Positions 53,546 to 64,000 of a DNA stretch of 64,000 nucleotides are shown here, one piece after another. A program made the translations under genes and the position numbers. A model generated the notes under the pieces. The model searched no databases and was not told the origin of the DNA. It saw nothing but the letters and a program-made list of their open reading frames with translations. Source of the DNA: Anadara kagoshimensis (taxonomy: Eukaryota > Mollusca > Bivalvia > Arcoida > Arcidae); assembly GCA_021292105.1 (NCBI GenBank), contig CM037861.1, positions 55,783,245 through 55,847,244 on the forward strand, read 5' to 3'. How positions within the stretch are numbered: position 1 is the first letter of the stretch; every line of letters begins with the position of its first letter.

Positions 53546-56144
53546 CTGTTAAATAAAACATAAATAATACATATTTATTCAAGAATGGACTAGTAGGAAC
53601 ACAGCCAAAACAGCAGCGAAGGAAAGACAAAAAAAGAAGGATAGCGTTGCAGCCTTATTCGCCTTCTGGTGAGGAGAGCGTTAATATTAAGATAAGATAT
53701 TCAAGAATAATCAGAAATAATTAGAGCACGATCAGATTGCTGTCATATCCATAAGATACCATTTTGTTATGATAATTGTACCAATCAAACAACGCAATGT
53801 CATAATCATGGTCTCAAAATACAGAATGAGAACCGAAAATCTTTTTAGATGGACCTGTTTCTATATAATGTCGCTTATTTCGTTGGTACTATATTCCAAG
53901 ACCATTGTACCATTGTGTTCAGGCTTCGTTTGTATCTTTTATTTTTTCATTATAATTTTTGGGGACTTTTTTTTATCAACAACGAGTGTTACATAATTTT
54001 GTCATTGCCTTCCGTGTTGTCTATTCAAATATAATCGTCCAAATGAAATGTCGAAATCTGCTTGAAACTTCAAAGATGATTTTAAAGTTGTGCAATATCT
54101 CAATATAAAATTTCACATTATTATTTCATGTAAATACTGTATTTCCACAAATTCAGTGCGCATGGATAATGCCAGAATAAATTCGTATTTTGCAACAAAC
54201 TCACAAAAAATTGCCAAAACCTAATACAAAATATACTGACCTAATAGGAAAAAATATTTTTCATTCATAAAAAAAGTGAACTTAATTCTGTACATAGAGC
54301 AATTTTTGAACTTTTTAACAAAACAACAAATATAACTATGTCAAAATTATCCCTTCTGTACCTTCTTACTTGGAACAACTATAAACGTTATGTCATAACT
54401 GGAATATTCATGATGATCACACCTGAAAAAAACCCCGAACAACAATGACTTACCTGACCCTAAATGCCCTGAAGTTACTTTGAATCAGGCCCAATTGGTA
54501 TATTTCCAAAATATTCGCAAAATTTCTCCATGTACAGAACTGAACAATAATGTTTTTAATTAAAAATATAATTTGGTTAGGTCAGTATATTTTATATGCA
54601 TATTATTGATAGTTTAATGGAAATGTTTTCATTTAAAATAAATAAATAACAAAAACCATGTGCACTCAATTTATAGAAATACAGTAGACCATTCTCAACA
54701 ATGATGTGCCTTTTTAGGACACAAAATTGGATTCATAAGGAAGACATTTGTGATTTTACGGTCGGTAAATTTCAGAGGCTATTTAATATACATAATGAAA
54801 TTTGGTTTTAAATAGTTATAAATATGTTACAAATACAAAATATTACAAAGAAGGTAACGGTGATATATTTTTTATAGTTTAACAATAATGTTATGTAAGA
54901 CATAAAAATTTAATCTGGCATATTAATACATTTGTTAAAAAGAAAAATAGGTCACTGTGAATTGGTGAATTACTTCTATGGCTAAGTGGTAATGGTTATG
55001 CTTCTATTTCACAAATTACTGCTTAATGTTATTGAACGAGTGAAAGTTGGTATTAATGCACATCATCAGTCATATGAAGGTAGCGTGATCGTTGTTTAAT
55101 GGTTATCGTATAAAGGTAAATTGACCACAACTTTGGAATTTGTAGACTATTTTATAATAAGTAGTTTATAACTTGAAACGCCATTTCTATTATTCATGTT
55201 TTATGAAGAAGGTTAGTGGATTAAAGTCTTGCTTTATAATTGTCCGTTATTCAGGTGCAAATTTCTAAAATCTATTCCACATTACAGATCTACAGAATGG
55301 TTCTGATATGAAGTCGTGTGGCTTGAAGATGTTGAATCGATTACATGTTGAACTGGTATTAATCTGGTTTGATATATAACCTGCGTATAACGGATTTAAA
55401 AAAATAAAAAAATCTCCAAGTTCATGCATAATTCAAACGAAATCTAACCCGTTTTATATCTCAAGTAGCAGGCGTATCAAGGTTACATTTTAGTTTACAA
55501 AAAATCGATTGGGTATTTTAAATACAAAAGTAATTATCCAATCAATAGAAAGCAGTACATACCCAGAAATCGATTACGACATACACAAAATTACAACACA
55601 TATATATATATATACATACATACATACTTTTATACTGGATAGCAAATATTAGTTTATCGTTACTGTTGTGTTTGAAAATGTTTTACATTAAAATATGACC
55701 CATATTTATGTAATAAGGCCATTTAACTCTCTTGAAATAATTAACTACTTCAAAAAGGCGAAGGTTTGTCCATTCAAATGTCAAGAGCTTTGCAAATATT
55801 ATTGTCATTCAACCATGTTGGTAGTTTAAGTTAGATAATTGTAATGGACAATTAGATTAGAGAACAGTGTTATAGAAGAATGCCTACTTGGGGGCTCGAC
55901 GGAAGAAAGCATCGATGTCAATTGGTACACTTATTATACTGAAACAATTCTGTGTTTTACATCAAAGACTCAAAGACGAAGCTGTTTTAATTTACTAATG
56001 TAATGACTACATTAACTAACATTTGTTACATACAGCTACTTACAAATAATTTTATCTCACAAAAAAGGCAAAATTGATATATAGGAACTGTATATAACTT
56101 CAAACGTCATAAACAACCATACAACTACATGTCTTAAAAACAAT
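53546..56144. other. Intron of the membrane-protein gene, AT-rich part
   Basis: No repeat family was recognised with confidence; a short TA/CATA microsatellite lies at about 55599-55627. No exon was seen. Confidence 0.4.
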
Positions 56145-57995
56145 TCAAAAGTAAATTAAACACGAGAACTTCCACCATAGAAGTGAAGCCAGGTGCTCCG
56201 GAAGGGTAAGCACCTTCTGTCTATCATATGTGTCATCAAAATTGAGAATGAAAAGAATTAAGGGCCGTAAAATATATCCAGGGATTTTGGATACAGAGTA
56301 ATCATATTTAGAAACAATATTGTGATGGCGGTCATTACACATTTTGAGGTTCTTGATAGGCCTTGATAAGGCCAGGCTAATGAAGTACATCTATAAGGTT
56401 TAATATACTTAACGAATGTACAGTGAAGAAAAGTATGATCAACCGCTTTAGACGGATCTGTCTACCAGCTGCAAACAACATATGAGAATTAAGATGGCAA
56501 AATTAAAAATCGTCTCGAGTGTGACTAAATTCAGAATACACGATATAAATTGAACGAATACTAATGTCACTGATTACTTAAATAATTGAATTCAATTTTA
56601 TTACATGTATTTATGTTTTATAAAAAATATAATGTATTAGGTTATATAAAAAGATTATAAATTGCCGGTACTGGGCAACCGCGAATACAACAACAAAAAC
56701 AAACAAAGCAGTAAACGAACAGACACGACAAAAATATAGGTATATTTATTGATTGATTACGGATTAAAACCTTTCAAATTTTGAATTAGCACTGTATTTA
56801 ATTATACTCAAATAAAAAAAAACCAAACACACCAATACATGTCCAAAATACAATCTCCAATCAAAGTAAAAACTTTGAAAACTGACAAAAGAAGTTAAAC
56901 ATGCGACCCACCACCAGGGACGTGAGACCGATGCTCAAGAAGTGTAAACATCTACTAGCTAGAAACACCCGCTACGCGCGTAATCAAAATTGAGATTGAA
57001 AGGAACAGTGAACTAAGTGACGTCAAGTATACCCAGGTTAATTTGGGATACATAATCAGATGTTCGTGTAAAATACTAATATAAGACTACTTTGCCACTT
57101 TTTTCAAAGACTTTCAGTGACTTGTTAATTGCATAGGAATTTGTTTTTTATTCTAAGCAATACTTGCATGACCAAGTAGTGGTAACGATGTGGACAAGGT
57201 GGAAATTATAGATAATCAAAAACAAACATACTTATTCATGTCATGTCCGAATCACAACCCAGAAGCAAAGTAAAAACTTTGGAACTGACAAATTAGGTTA
57301 GACACATGAACTTCCACCAGGGAAGTGAGGCCGGGTGCTCCGGAAGGGTAGGCACCTCCTGTTTAGCTAGCTACACCCGCCACGTGTGTAATCAAAATTG
57401 TGTGAAAGGAACATGGGAACTATGAGACGTCAAATATATCTAGGGCAATCATGGACACACACACATCAAACTTATCAACAATACTGTGAAGACGGCCATA
57501 AAACTTTTTGAGGGCCTTGATAAGCTTAGGCTTGCAATATCCCTGAGTCAACAATTTATTTGCAAGCAACCTACTTCGTTGTGCAAAGTCCCCGTAGTGG
57601 GAACAAGCTCTACCATAGCGTATTAATCAATAATTGGGAAACAAATACACCATAAGCAGGAGAAGCAGGTATTATTATTACTGATTTAGGTAAGATTGAT
57701 CAAGTTTTATGGTCGTCATCATAAGGTTGTTGATAAGTCAAAACACACATACCAATGATGCGTCTAAATCCAAGATTATCATGGATGTATTTGACGCCTC
57801 ATAGTCTAATGTTCCTTTTATACCCAATTTAGATTTCATACGTGGCGATGAAGCTCGCAAAAACGGGGATGCTTACCCTTCCGGAGCCCACGGTCTTAAT
57901 TCTTTGATGTAAGTTCACGTGTTAAACTTGCTTTGTCTTTTTTGGAAAGCTTTAAGTTTGATTTTTGGACTGTGATTTGAAAAAAGGACCAATAT
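56145..57995. repeat. Cluster of four R1 copies
   Basis: Forward copies lie at about 56145-56420, 56810-57110 and 57225-57550, and a reverse copy at about 57690-57995. The 57225 copy is the best preserved: AACTTCCACCAGGGAAGTGA, CGGGTGCTCCGGAAGGGTAG, TAGCTAGCTACACCCGCCAC, GACGTCAAATATATCTAGGG and TTTTTGAGGGCCTTGATAAG. R1 encodes no ORF of note and its termini are unclear. Confidence 0.8.
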
Positions 57996-58490
57996 ATATT
58001 TGTTTTTGGGTTTTCTTAGGGAGGTTACAGATGGTTGTTTATAAGATGGAATCGATATTAAGCGCTCTTCATAAAAATATGAAATGTCAAACGAATCCTT
58101 AAAAATACAAAAAGAATTATGATTTTTAGAAAGAAAGAAAAATAAATTTTCCAGTCAATAGATTGGTATCTTTTTAACTCAGCTGAATATCTACTTCAGA
58201 TGAAGAGTAATGTCACAAATTACGTAATTTATTCATTCAACAGTTAAATAAATCTACTGACAAGCCACTTTAGAAATGATATATATGTTATTTGACCATC
58301 ACTTAATGAACTTTTAATTATTTCTAGGATCAATATTTCAAAAATACCTTCAATGTAAAAGGTGTGTCTAAACAAGCAGTTCTATGGTGATAAAAAGACA
58401 GTTATAATGTTGTCATAATTCTCAATACAAGCACTGTCAGTTTATAATTATTTATTGGTTATTATGGATCAATGGAAATCTGTACCTAGC
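57996..58490. other. Intronic, unassigned
   Basis: AT-rich, nothing recognised. Confidence 0.35.
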
Positions 58491-58706
58491 CACAGTACAG
58501 ACCTGTTGAAAGTAAAACAACGGTGTATCGAAGAGGAGTCGAAACCCTGTTGCCTAGTAGCCAAGACATGGATAGCGAGTGGCCGAGAAGCTGCCGAGAG
58601 AAGTCAACAACTGACGAAACGCTGTCGAGACAAAGAGCTAAGATAAGATGTCGACTCGTCCCTAATTAGTTAGCTAAGTGTTACATTTCCGAAGGTCTGT
58701 ACTGTA
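58491..58706. repeat. MITE family M2
   Basis: ACAGTACAGACCTGTTGAAAG and the complement of AGGTCTGTACTGTA mark the ends. The 63-codon ORF across it is a translation of the MITE. Confidence 0.7.
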
Positions 58707-58849
58707 TTACGTAGAGTTAAATCCAATTCAGTAATAGTCACAATGGATTACATAATTAAATAGATATGTATTAGATGATATTATATAATATATTGATTTT
58801 ATAAATACCAGAGAAACAAACGTAAACAAGGAATAAATACACAAAAATA

Positions 58850-58995
58850 TATTAAGGGACGGGGTGGTCTAAATAAAATACAAAGCAAAGTAAAAAATTG
58901 AAACTGACAAGTTAAGTTAAAACACGTGAACTTCCAACAGTGTGCTCCGGAAGGTTAGGCACCAACTGCTTAGCTTGCTGCACTCGCCATTTGTA
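58850..58995 (+). repeat. Dispersed repeat R1, truncated
   Basis: ATTGAAACTGACAAGTTAAG, CACGTGAACTTCCAACAG and GTGCTCCGGAAGGTTAGGCA are present; the 3' half is missing. Confidence 0.7.
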
Positions 58996-59614
58996 AAAAG
59001 CTCGCGCCTATAGATCACAACATATCTATCCGCCTAAAAAACTATCGGGAAAGCTCGTAGCTAGGAATAGATATGCTGGACAAGTACACGTCTGCGTATA
59101 TATACTGTATATTAAATTATGGACGTGGACGTTTCCAGAAAAAATGCTATAGTGTTATTTTTTAGATAAACTTTTGTGCAAATTGCTCCAGCAATATGCC
59201 AATTCAATTTGAGCCCAAATATAACGCCAATTATGGATACACGTGACCCCATATTTCCATTAGTGTCAACATTTCAGAACAGATTTGAAGGAAAATTTAA
59301 AACGTTTTCATAATTATAATTCACGAAACGTATTTTTCGATTAGTCTTAAGCGTCGATTTATGGAGCAGAAATAATTCTTAATAAGTCTTAATTCTCGTT
59401 TCACAAATTAGGAACATCTTTTCCTTTTTCCACATACTTTCTCTTACATTTAACAAGAAAAAAGACGGATTTGCACTCTGTTTTTAAATTCTTAACTAAT
59501 GATACAAATTACCTGTGGCTTCAACAGATGAAAAAACGTGAATAAATAAATTAATAAACATAATTTAAAAAAAATAATAATAAATAAAAATAAAAAATGA
59601 TAATATATATTTAC
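58996..59614. other. Intronic, unassigned
   Basis: No repeat or exon was recognised; an A/T-only tract lies at about 59565-59600 next to the donor. Confidence 0.35.
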
Positions 59615-59727
59615 CTGAATCGCTAAGATAAACGATTGTGGATCCGTCTCCGAGACTTTGGCTGTTTTATTAATTGTTGCATCATATTGATCAAACGTGA
59701 AGAATTTCTTGTACTCTACAGGTTCAC
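59615..59727 (-). CDS. Cadherin-like membrane protein, penultimate exon
   Basis: The acceptor TTTCAAG precedes 59727, and the donor ATTCAG|GTAAAT follows 59615. The 113-base exon enters in phase 1 and leaves in phase 0. It reads EPVEYKKFFTFDQYDATINK, then TAKVSETDPQSFILAIQ. Joined to the next exon this gives a pattern close to a cadherin repeat: F-x-F-D, a turn, I-x-x-T, a D/E-P-x-S-F linker and L-A-I-Q-A-T-E-D, comparable to the L-x-V-x-A-x-D strand. The first half of the repeat and upstream exons should lie at higher coordinates and were not identified. Confidence 0.7.
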
Positions 59728-59835
59728 CTTGAAATATCAATCACATCAATAATTATTATTTTTATATGTTCACATTAATTTTTACTGTGCATTATATTGA
59801 TAATTACTGATAACACTATTGCTTTTACTATACGT

Positions 59836-59896
59836 TTCATATACCATTTTTGAATGTATTTTATGATTAAATTCATAAAATGGTATATGACATACG
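59836..59896. repeat. Palindromic MITE-like repeat, relative of 49.1 kb
   Basis: ATATACCATTTTTGAATGTA and ATAAAATGGTATATGACATA are arms of an imperfect palindrome; its complement aligns with 49096-49183. Confidence 0.7.
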
Positions 59897-60167
59897 CATA
59901 CCCGATTATTTCAAACTCGTTTTGTACAGATTCAGATAAAAAATTTCCGCAGAAAACAATTGTTCTAAAATTTATTGGTTAAAAGAAAATGTTAATATTG
60001 AGCTTGTAAATGATTAACATAGATATTTCAGAGGTTGTTTGTTGTTACAAATTCGAAATCATCGTACATATTTATTGCCATGTTTTGGTATTAAGCTATT
60101 TTACACAAATAACGAACAACTATAGTCTTACGTAAGTAAATTACAACAAGAGATTTGTAACTGAAAA
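59897..60167. other. Unassigned
   Basis: Nothing recognised. Confidence 0.3.
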
Positions 60168-60416
60168 ACCTGTACCTGACAACAGACATTGTAAGTAAGA
60201 ATACTACAAGCAAAAACCTGTACCTGACAACAGACATTGTAAGTAAGAATACTACAAGCAAAACCTGTACCTGACAACAGACATTGTAAGTAAGAATACT
60301 ACAAGCAAAATATGTACCTGACAACAGACATTGTAAGTAATACGACATGATACAGTTGAACAAGGCAAGAAAAACCTGTACCTGATAACAGACATTGTAA
60401 GTAAGAATACTACCTG
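60168..60416 (+). repeat. 48-bp minisatellite, about five copies
   Basis: The unit reads ACCTGTACCTGACAACAGAC, then ATTGTAAGTAAGAATACTAC and AAGCAAAA. The last units are shortened or interrupted by ACATGATACAGTTGAACAAG. The 161-codon minus ORF here is repeat translation. Confidence 0.95.
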
Positions 60417-61915
60417 ATACAGTTAAGAAGACAAGACAAGAATGACATCCACTGATTATAAAATTTCCGACTCTAGATGTGCACGGTATATCCGGGGTTG
60501 GGGTTAAGATACTATTTGTGGGTCGAAACCATTTTACTTTTTTCAAAGCAAGTAGGATATAAACACGCACATTCAAAACTTAGAAATATGTCTTATTTTA
60601 CCAATGGACATGGAATTTTTCTACTCATTCCCGTTATTAAAATTTCAATGTTATGCAATATAAGAGCTATTACTTCAATAGTATTTAGTGGTTAAATGGC
60701 ATGAAAAAGAATAAAAGAATTAAATTCTAGATTTTTTTTCATTTAACAGTTAACGCGGATTCCTATCAAGCAACATAAAAATTCAATATACCATAAAAAA
60801 TGTTGGAGGTTTTGATAGACAATATATTTGATGTGTTTGGTAATGTTATTTTCCTATAAAAATCGGTATACCAATGAGCACAAACTATGCACCATAACTT
60901 GCTGATCCTATGAAGTATAATCTATGCGGAACCTTGTGTTATCTGAAGTAAAGACTGTCGACAAATCATCGCACTTCACATACAGGTATATAGATGGTGT
61001 CCAATCTCTTAATAATTCTAAATTCTATAAAAGCAAGTTGAAGTAAAAAATACGACTGATTCTTAACGCTGTGTCTCATGATGATATTTTGACTTCAACA
61101 TAATTGTGATACTAAATGAAAGGCTACATTTGAAGCTATACGGCAAACGTGATGATTTCAATTTATCTTTTTTCATCTTTCTTTTCAACTTTGAGATTTT
61201 AATTGTTTTATTAACATGGACTAATTGTGTTTTTATTTCCAACCGGAGAAAGTATTTAATGGAAAGGGGAATTTAAAACGATGAATTGAAGAAAATGCAT
61301 ATTAGGTTTTTGTTAAAAGTATGCGATAGAATAAGAAGACACTCGTAACTGAAAAACAATTAAACATGCATAAATATTTGATTAAGAATAATACACACTA
61401 CAATTAATTTTAATGTTAGAAACAGGGACATAGGACAGAACAAGAAACGACAAACATTGGAATAAGTGATTAAAACACTCCCAACATGATAAAATCAAGT
61501 CATCTTAATTAGACGCATATCATGTTTTACCATAGTTCTGATTTTTAAGGAAACATCGGATATATATATATATATATATATTATTAGATACAGTTTAGTA
61601 ATGGAATAAAAATGTTGTACACCAATCGGATTTAGTGCATATTGCCAACTCTTTTACTGTCCATGGTCCTTGAAGAGTGACTAGTTATTAAGATGCTTTA
61701 TCTTTTTACAGCTTTTTTCTGTGATATCATTAATCATAAGACTTTTTTCATATAATAAGTTGTTTAATTAAACATTTTCTTAAAAAACGTTTCATTTCCA
61801 ACTGTGAATAGAAATAACTAGTTCATTAAGGTAAAGGTAATTTTCCGAATGTGGTCTATATCGACATTTAACTATTGACATGATTGACATTACCGACAGA
61901 TTCCATATCACAGTT
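60417..61915. other. Unassigned region
   Basis: (TA)n lies at about 61560-61580. No gene or repeat family was identified. Confidence 0.4.
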
Positions 61916-62190
61916 AAACTAACGACAGAGACTGCGCAGTTAAACAGATGTCACTGTGTTTAAACTACCGACAGACACTGCGCAGTTAAACAGATGTCAC
62001 TGTGTTTAAACTACCGACAGACACTGCGCAGTTAAACAGATGTCGCTGTGTTTAAATACCGACAGACACTGCGCAGTTAAACAGATGTCACTGTGTTTAA
62101 ACTACCGACAGACACTGCGCAGTTAAACAGATGTCACTGTGTTTAAACTACCGACAGACACTGCGCAGTTAAACAGATGTCACTGTGTTT
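61916..62190 (+). repeat. 46-bp minisatellite, six copies
   Basis: The unit reads AAACTACCGACAGACACTGC, then GCAGTTAAACAGATGTCACT and GTGTTT. Related CAGTTAAA phrases continue at lower similarity on both sides (61880-62420). Confidence 0.95.
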
Positions 62191-63163
62191 AAACTACAAA
62201 AGCCATTCTGCAGTTTAACAATCAACAAGAACCACTGTACCAAAGACCTACTTACACCACTTGCAGTAAACCCATCGACAGAACTCACATTGCAGTTAAA
62301 ATCTCAACATTTATTCTTTTAAAATTTTGATAGATAATACATTGCAAATGATACTTTTTACATACATTATTGCACAATTAAACTTTCGACACAAACCAAT
62401 GTGTAGTTTAACTTCTGTCAGATCTATCTGATAAAACCAATAAAAAAGAAAGTATTCTAAGAACAAATCTTATATAATCAAACCTGATTGGTTCATAGGT
62501 ATACCATTAAGTACAATAGTCACAAATTCACAATATACTTATAACAGCTACAAACTGAATTAAAAACTCTGTCAGGTATATAACGGTAATTTAGCATCAT
62601 ATTATACATAAAACGCAGATATGTTAAGCTAACACGCAACCAAATGTCTTCGAATTGAACATCAAAGTTTGATTTTCAATCTTAGTTTTCGAAATTGAAA
62701 TCAGAGAACCGATTTTAAAGAGTTCATTAAAATTTAATTCAATTTAAACTTTTCAATGTTATGTTAATGTTGAGAAGTCTCAATTAAGATACCAACCTTA
62801 AGCTTGTCGAAGTTTCCATAATGAAAAACAGAAATCTATTTCTTACATTGTCAAGTATTTGGGTTCCGGTACCACAACAAAAGGTTATAAAATTAAGATA
62901 ATATTCAATAAAAATTCCTATCTAGTAATTGATACCCTAACTATGAAATGTATTTAAGGTTGGAACAACAACACAACTGCCTTATTGATTTTATAATCCT
63001 CGCTAAAACGCTGACCAAACATGTCCAAATAATCCATTTTATCTGTCCGTCCCTTCATACCATTATCCCTATTCACAGTATATGTTCTCCCGTCACTATA
63101 ATAAACATTACCGCCTATATTAGCCTATTATCTAAATCTATACTCAATATTGGTATTGCTTCA
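62191..63163. other. Unassigned region
   Basis: Degraded CAGTTAAA-type repeats occur to about 62420, then AT-rich sequence without recognised features. Confidence 0.4.
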
Positions 63164-63313
63164 GGTATAGGACAAGCAAGTGCTGTAGGGATAACGTCTA
63201 TCCGCCATCTTTAGGTATACGAGAGACAAGCGCTGCTGGGACTACGAATTTCCACTATCTTCAGGTACATGAAACACAAACGCTGCTGGGACAACGAATT
63301 TTCACCATCTTTT
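63164..63313 (+). repeat. 50-bp tandem repeat, three copies
   Basis: Units start at 63164, 63214 and 63264 with GGTA(T/C)A and share CGCTGCTGGGAC(T/A)ACGAATTT in the last two. Identity is moderate. Confidence 0.75.
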
Positions 63314-63950
63314 TTAACACGATTATCGGTTGTAAACATTGAAGAAATATAAACTATCGCCGTTGCGTGACGTTTACACAAATTGATTACCAATAAAACT
63401 TCTATTCAGGTGTAGCTTCTCATTGTAAACACATAAATACCACAATAAACCGATTGTTTTACCTAAACATCCATGAAAAAGTATCATTGAAATGAAGAGG
63501 TTATAATCAATGAATGTAGTTGATCCTAGTTTTAAATCTGAGTTACTTGAAATTGAAAAGGTAATTACTAAGTTTGCTGTTCAATATTTGCCTCTTTATC
63601 GATTGACCTTAATTATTGAGACGATAAAACATTTAACGATATTGTTAAAATGACTACACTGTCTTTGTTAGTTGGGTTTTGCTTGTTTTGGAGTTTTTGT
63701 TTAGTTTTGTTTTTATATTTGTTTTGTTTTACTAAAAGCAATCTTTGCATAGATTGCAAATTACATTTAAGCAACATGGAGTTTTTATAACAAATGCATT
63801 TTAGCAATAGATTTTACATGCACAAAATGTTTCTGTAGGAGCATCACAATTATCAATCACTTTATTGTATATCTCGAGGGAAACAAGATTGAACTATTTA
63901 TTTGTATAAGAAAGGAACGTTGTGAATTGTATTAATGGAGCGCATATACA
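63314..63950. other. Unassigned region
   Basis: No supported exon. A 30-base stretch near 63547-63577 could be cadherin-like (see rejected items). Confidence 0.3.
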
Positions 63951-64000
63951 GTCAAACTTGTGTTAAAGGCCACCTCTATATAAGGGTCACCTACTTTCAA
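63951..64000 (+). repeat. MITE (ACAGTCAAAC end), cut by window end
   Basis: ACAGTCAAACTTGTGTTAAAGG matches the left end of the element at 38.18 kb. Confidence 0.65.

Noticed and set aside
60091-60576. 161-residue minus-strand ORF with repeated hydrophobic motif
   Set aside because: It is produced by the 48-bp minisatellite, a multiple of three, so the frame stays open by chance.
63547-63577. A 30-base minus-strand micro-exon (NLVITFSIS) that would complete the cadherin repeat in phase with 59727
   Set aside because: Phase and pattern fit well, but the exon would be only about 30 bases, the acceptor lacks a pyrimidine tract and an in-frame stop lies just upstream.

Overview
The window is animal nuclear DNA that is AT-rich and full of transposons. 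Genes are broken into short exons separated by repeat-filled introns. The tRNA-headed SINEs, palindromic MITEs, tandem-prone dispersed repeats and gene content fit a lophotrochozoan, most likely a bivalve mollusc. That assignment is inference; no marker names a species. There are no bacterial features, CRISPR arrays, true tRNA genes or rRNA genes that I can support.

Protein-coding content is sparse. (1) 0.9-3.2 kb, minus strand: a three-exon ATF4-like bZIP transcription factor, the effector of the integrated stress response. Its DSGxxxS phosphodegron and bZIP basic region are clear, and its 5' region has tiny uORFs. The leucine zipper is broken by a -1 frameshift. (2) 8.6-13.9 kb, plus strand: a GT54-family (MGAT4-like) N-glycan GlcNAc-transferase, with a candidate signal-anchor exon, a stem/catalytic exon and a long terminal exon. 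(3) 19.1-22.6 kb, minus strand: three phase-compatible exons of an EGF-domain, cysteine-rich, probably secreted protein. A signal-peptide-like exon at 41.9 kb has the right phase to be its 5' end, but this is unproven. (4) 53.1-59.8 kb, minus strand: the last two exons of a single-pass membrane protein with a cadherin-like membrane-proximal segment. A small orphan membrane-segment exon lies at 52.9 kb.

The rest is repeats. Several SINE families are present, one copy with a perfect 16-bp target duplication. There is a hAT relic (15-16.2 kb), a 1.25-kb hAT-like foldback element with an 8-bp target duplication (17.5-18.8 kb), and a 2.1-kb tandem duplication (24.3-29.7 kb) whose first copy holds a second foldback element, so the second copy shows the empty site. 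A further hAT-type element with palindromic subterminal motifs lies at 30.1-31.5 kb. A 56-bp satellite (33.4-36.6 kb) abuts a 65-bp satellite (36.8-38.05 kb), followed by degraded retroelement and transposon coding fragments (39.0-40.6 kb).

From 46.7 to 59 kb about a dozen copies of one dispersed repeat (called R1 here) fill the intron and 3' flank of the membrane-protein gene. The 65-bp satellite grew out of the same segment of R1 that is separately triplicated at 50.0 kb. The genes have no visible functional link, and the main biology is transposon and satellite dynamics around ordinary genes. No transcript evidence was available: exon calls rest on splice signals, reading-frame phase and family motifs.
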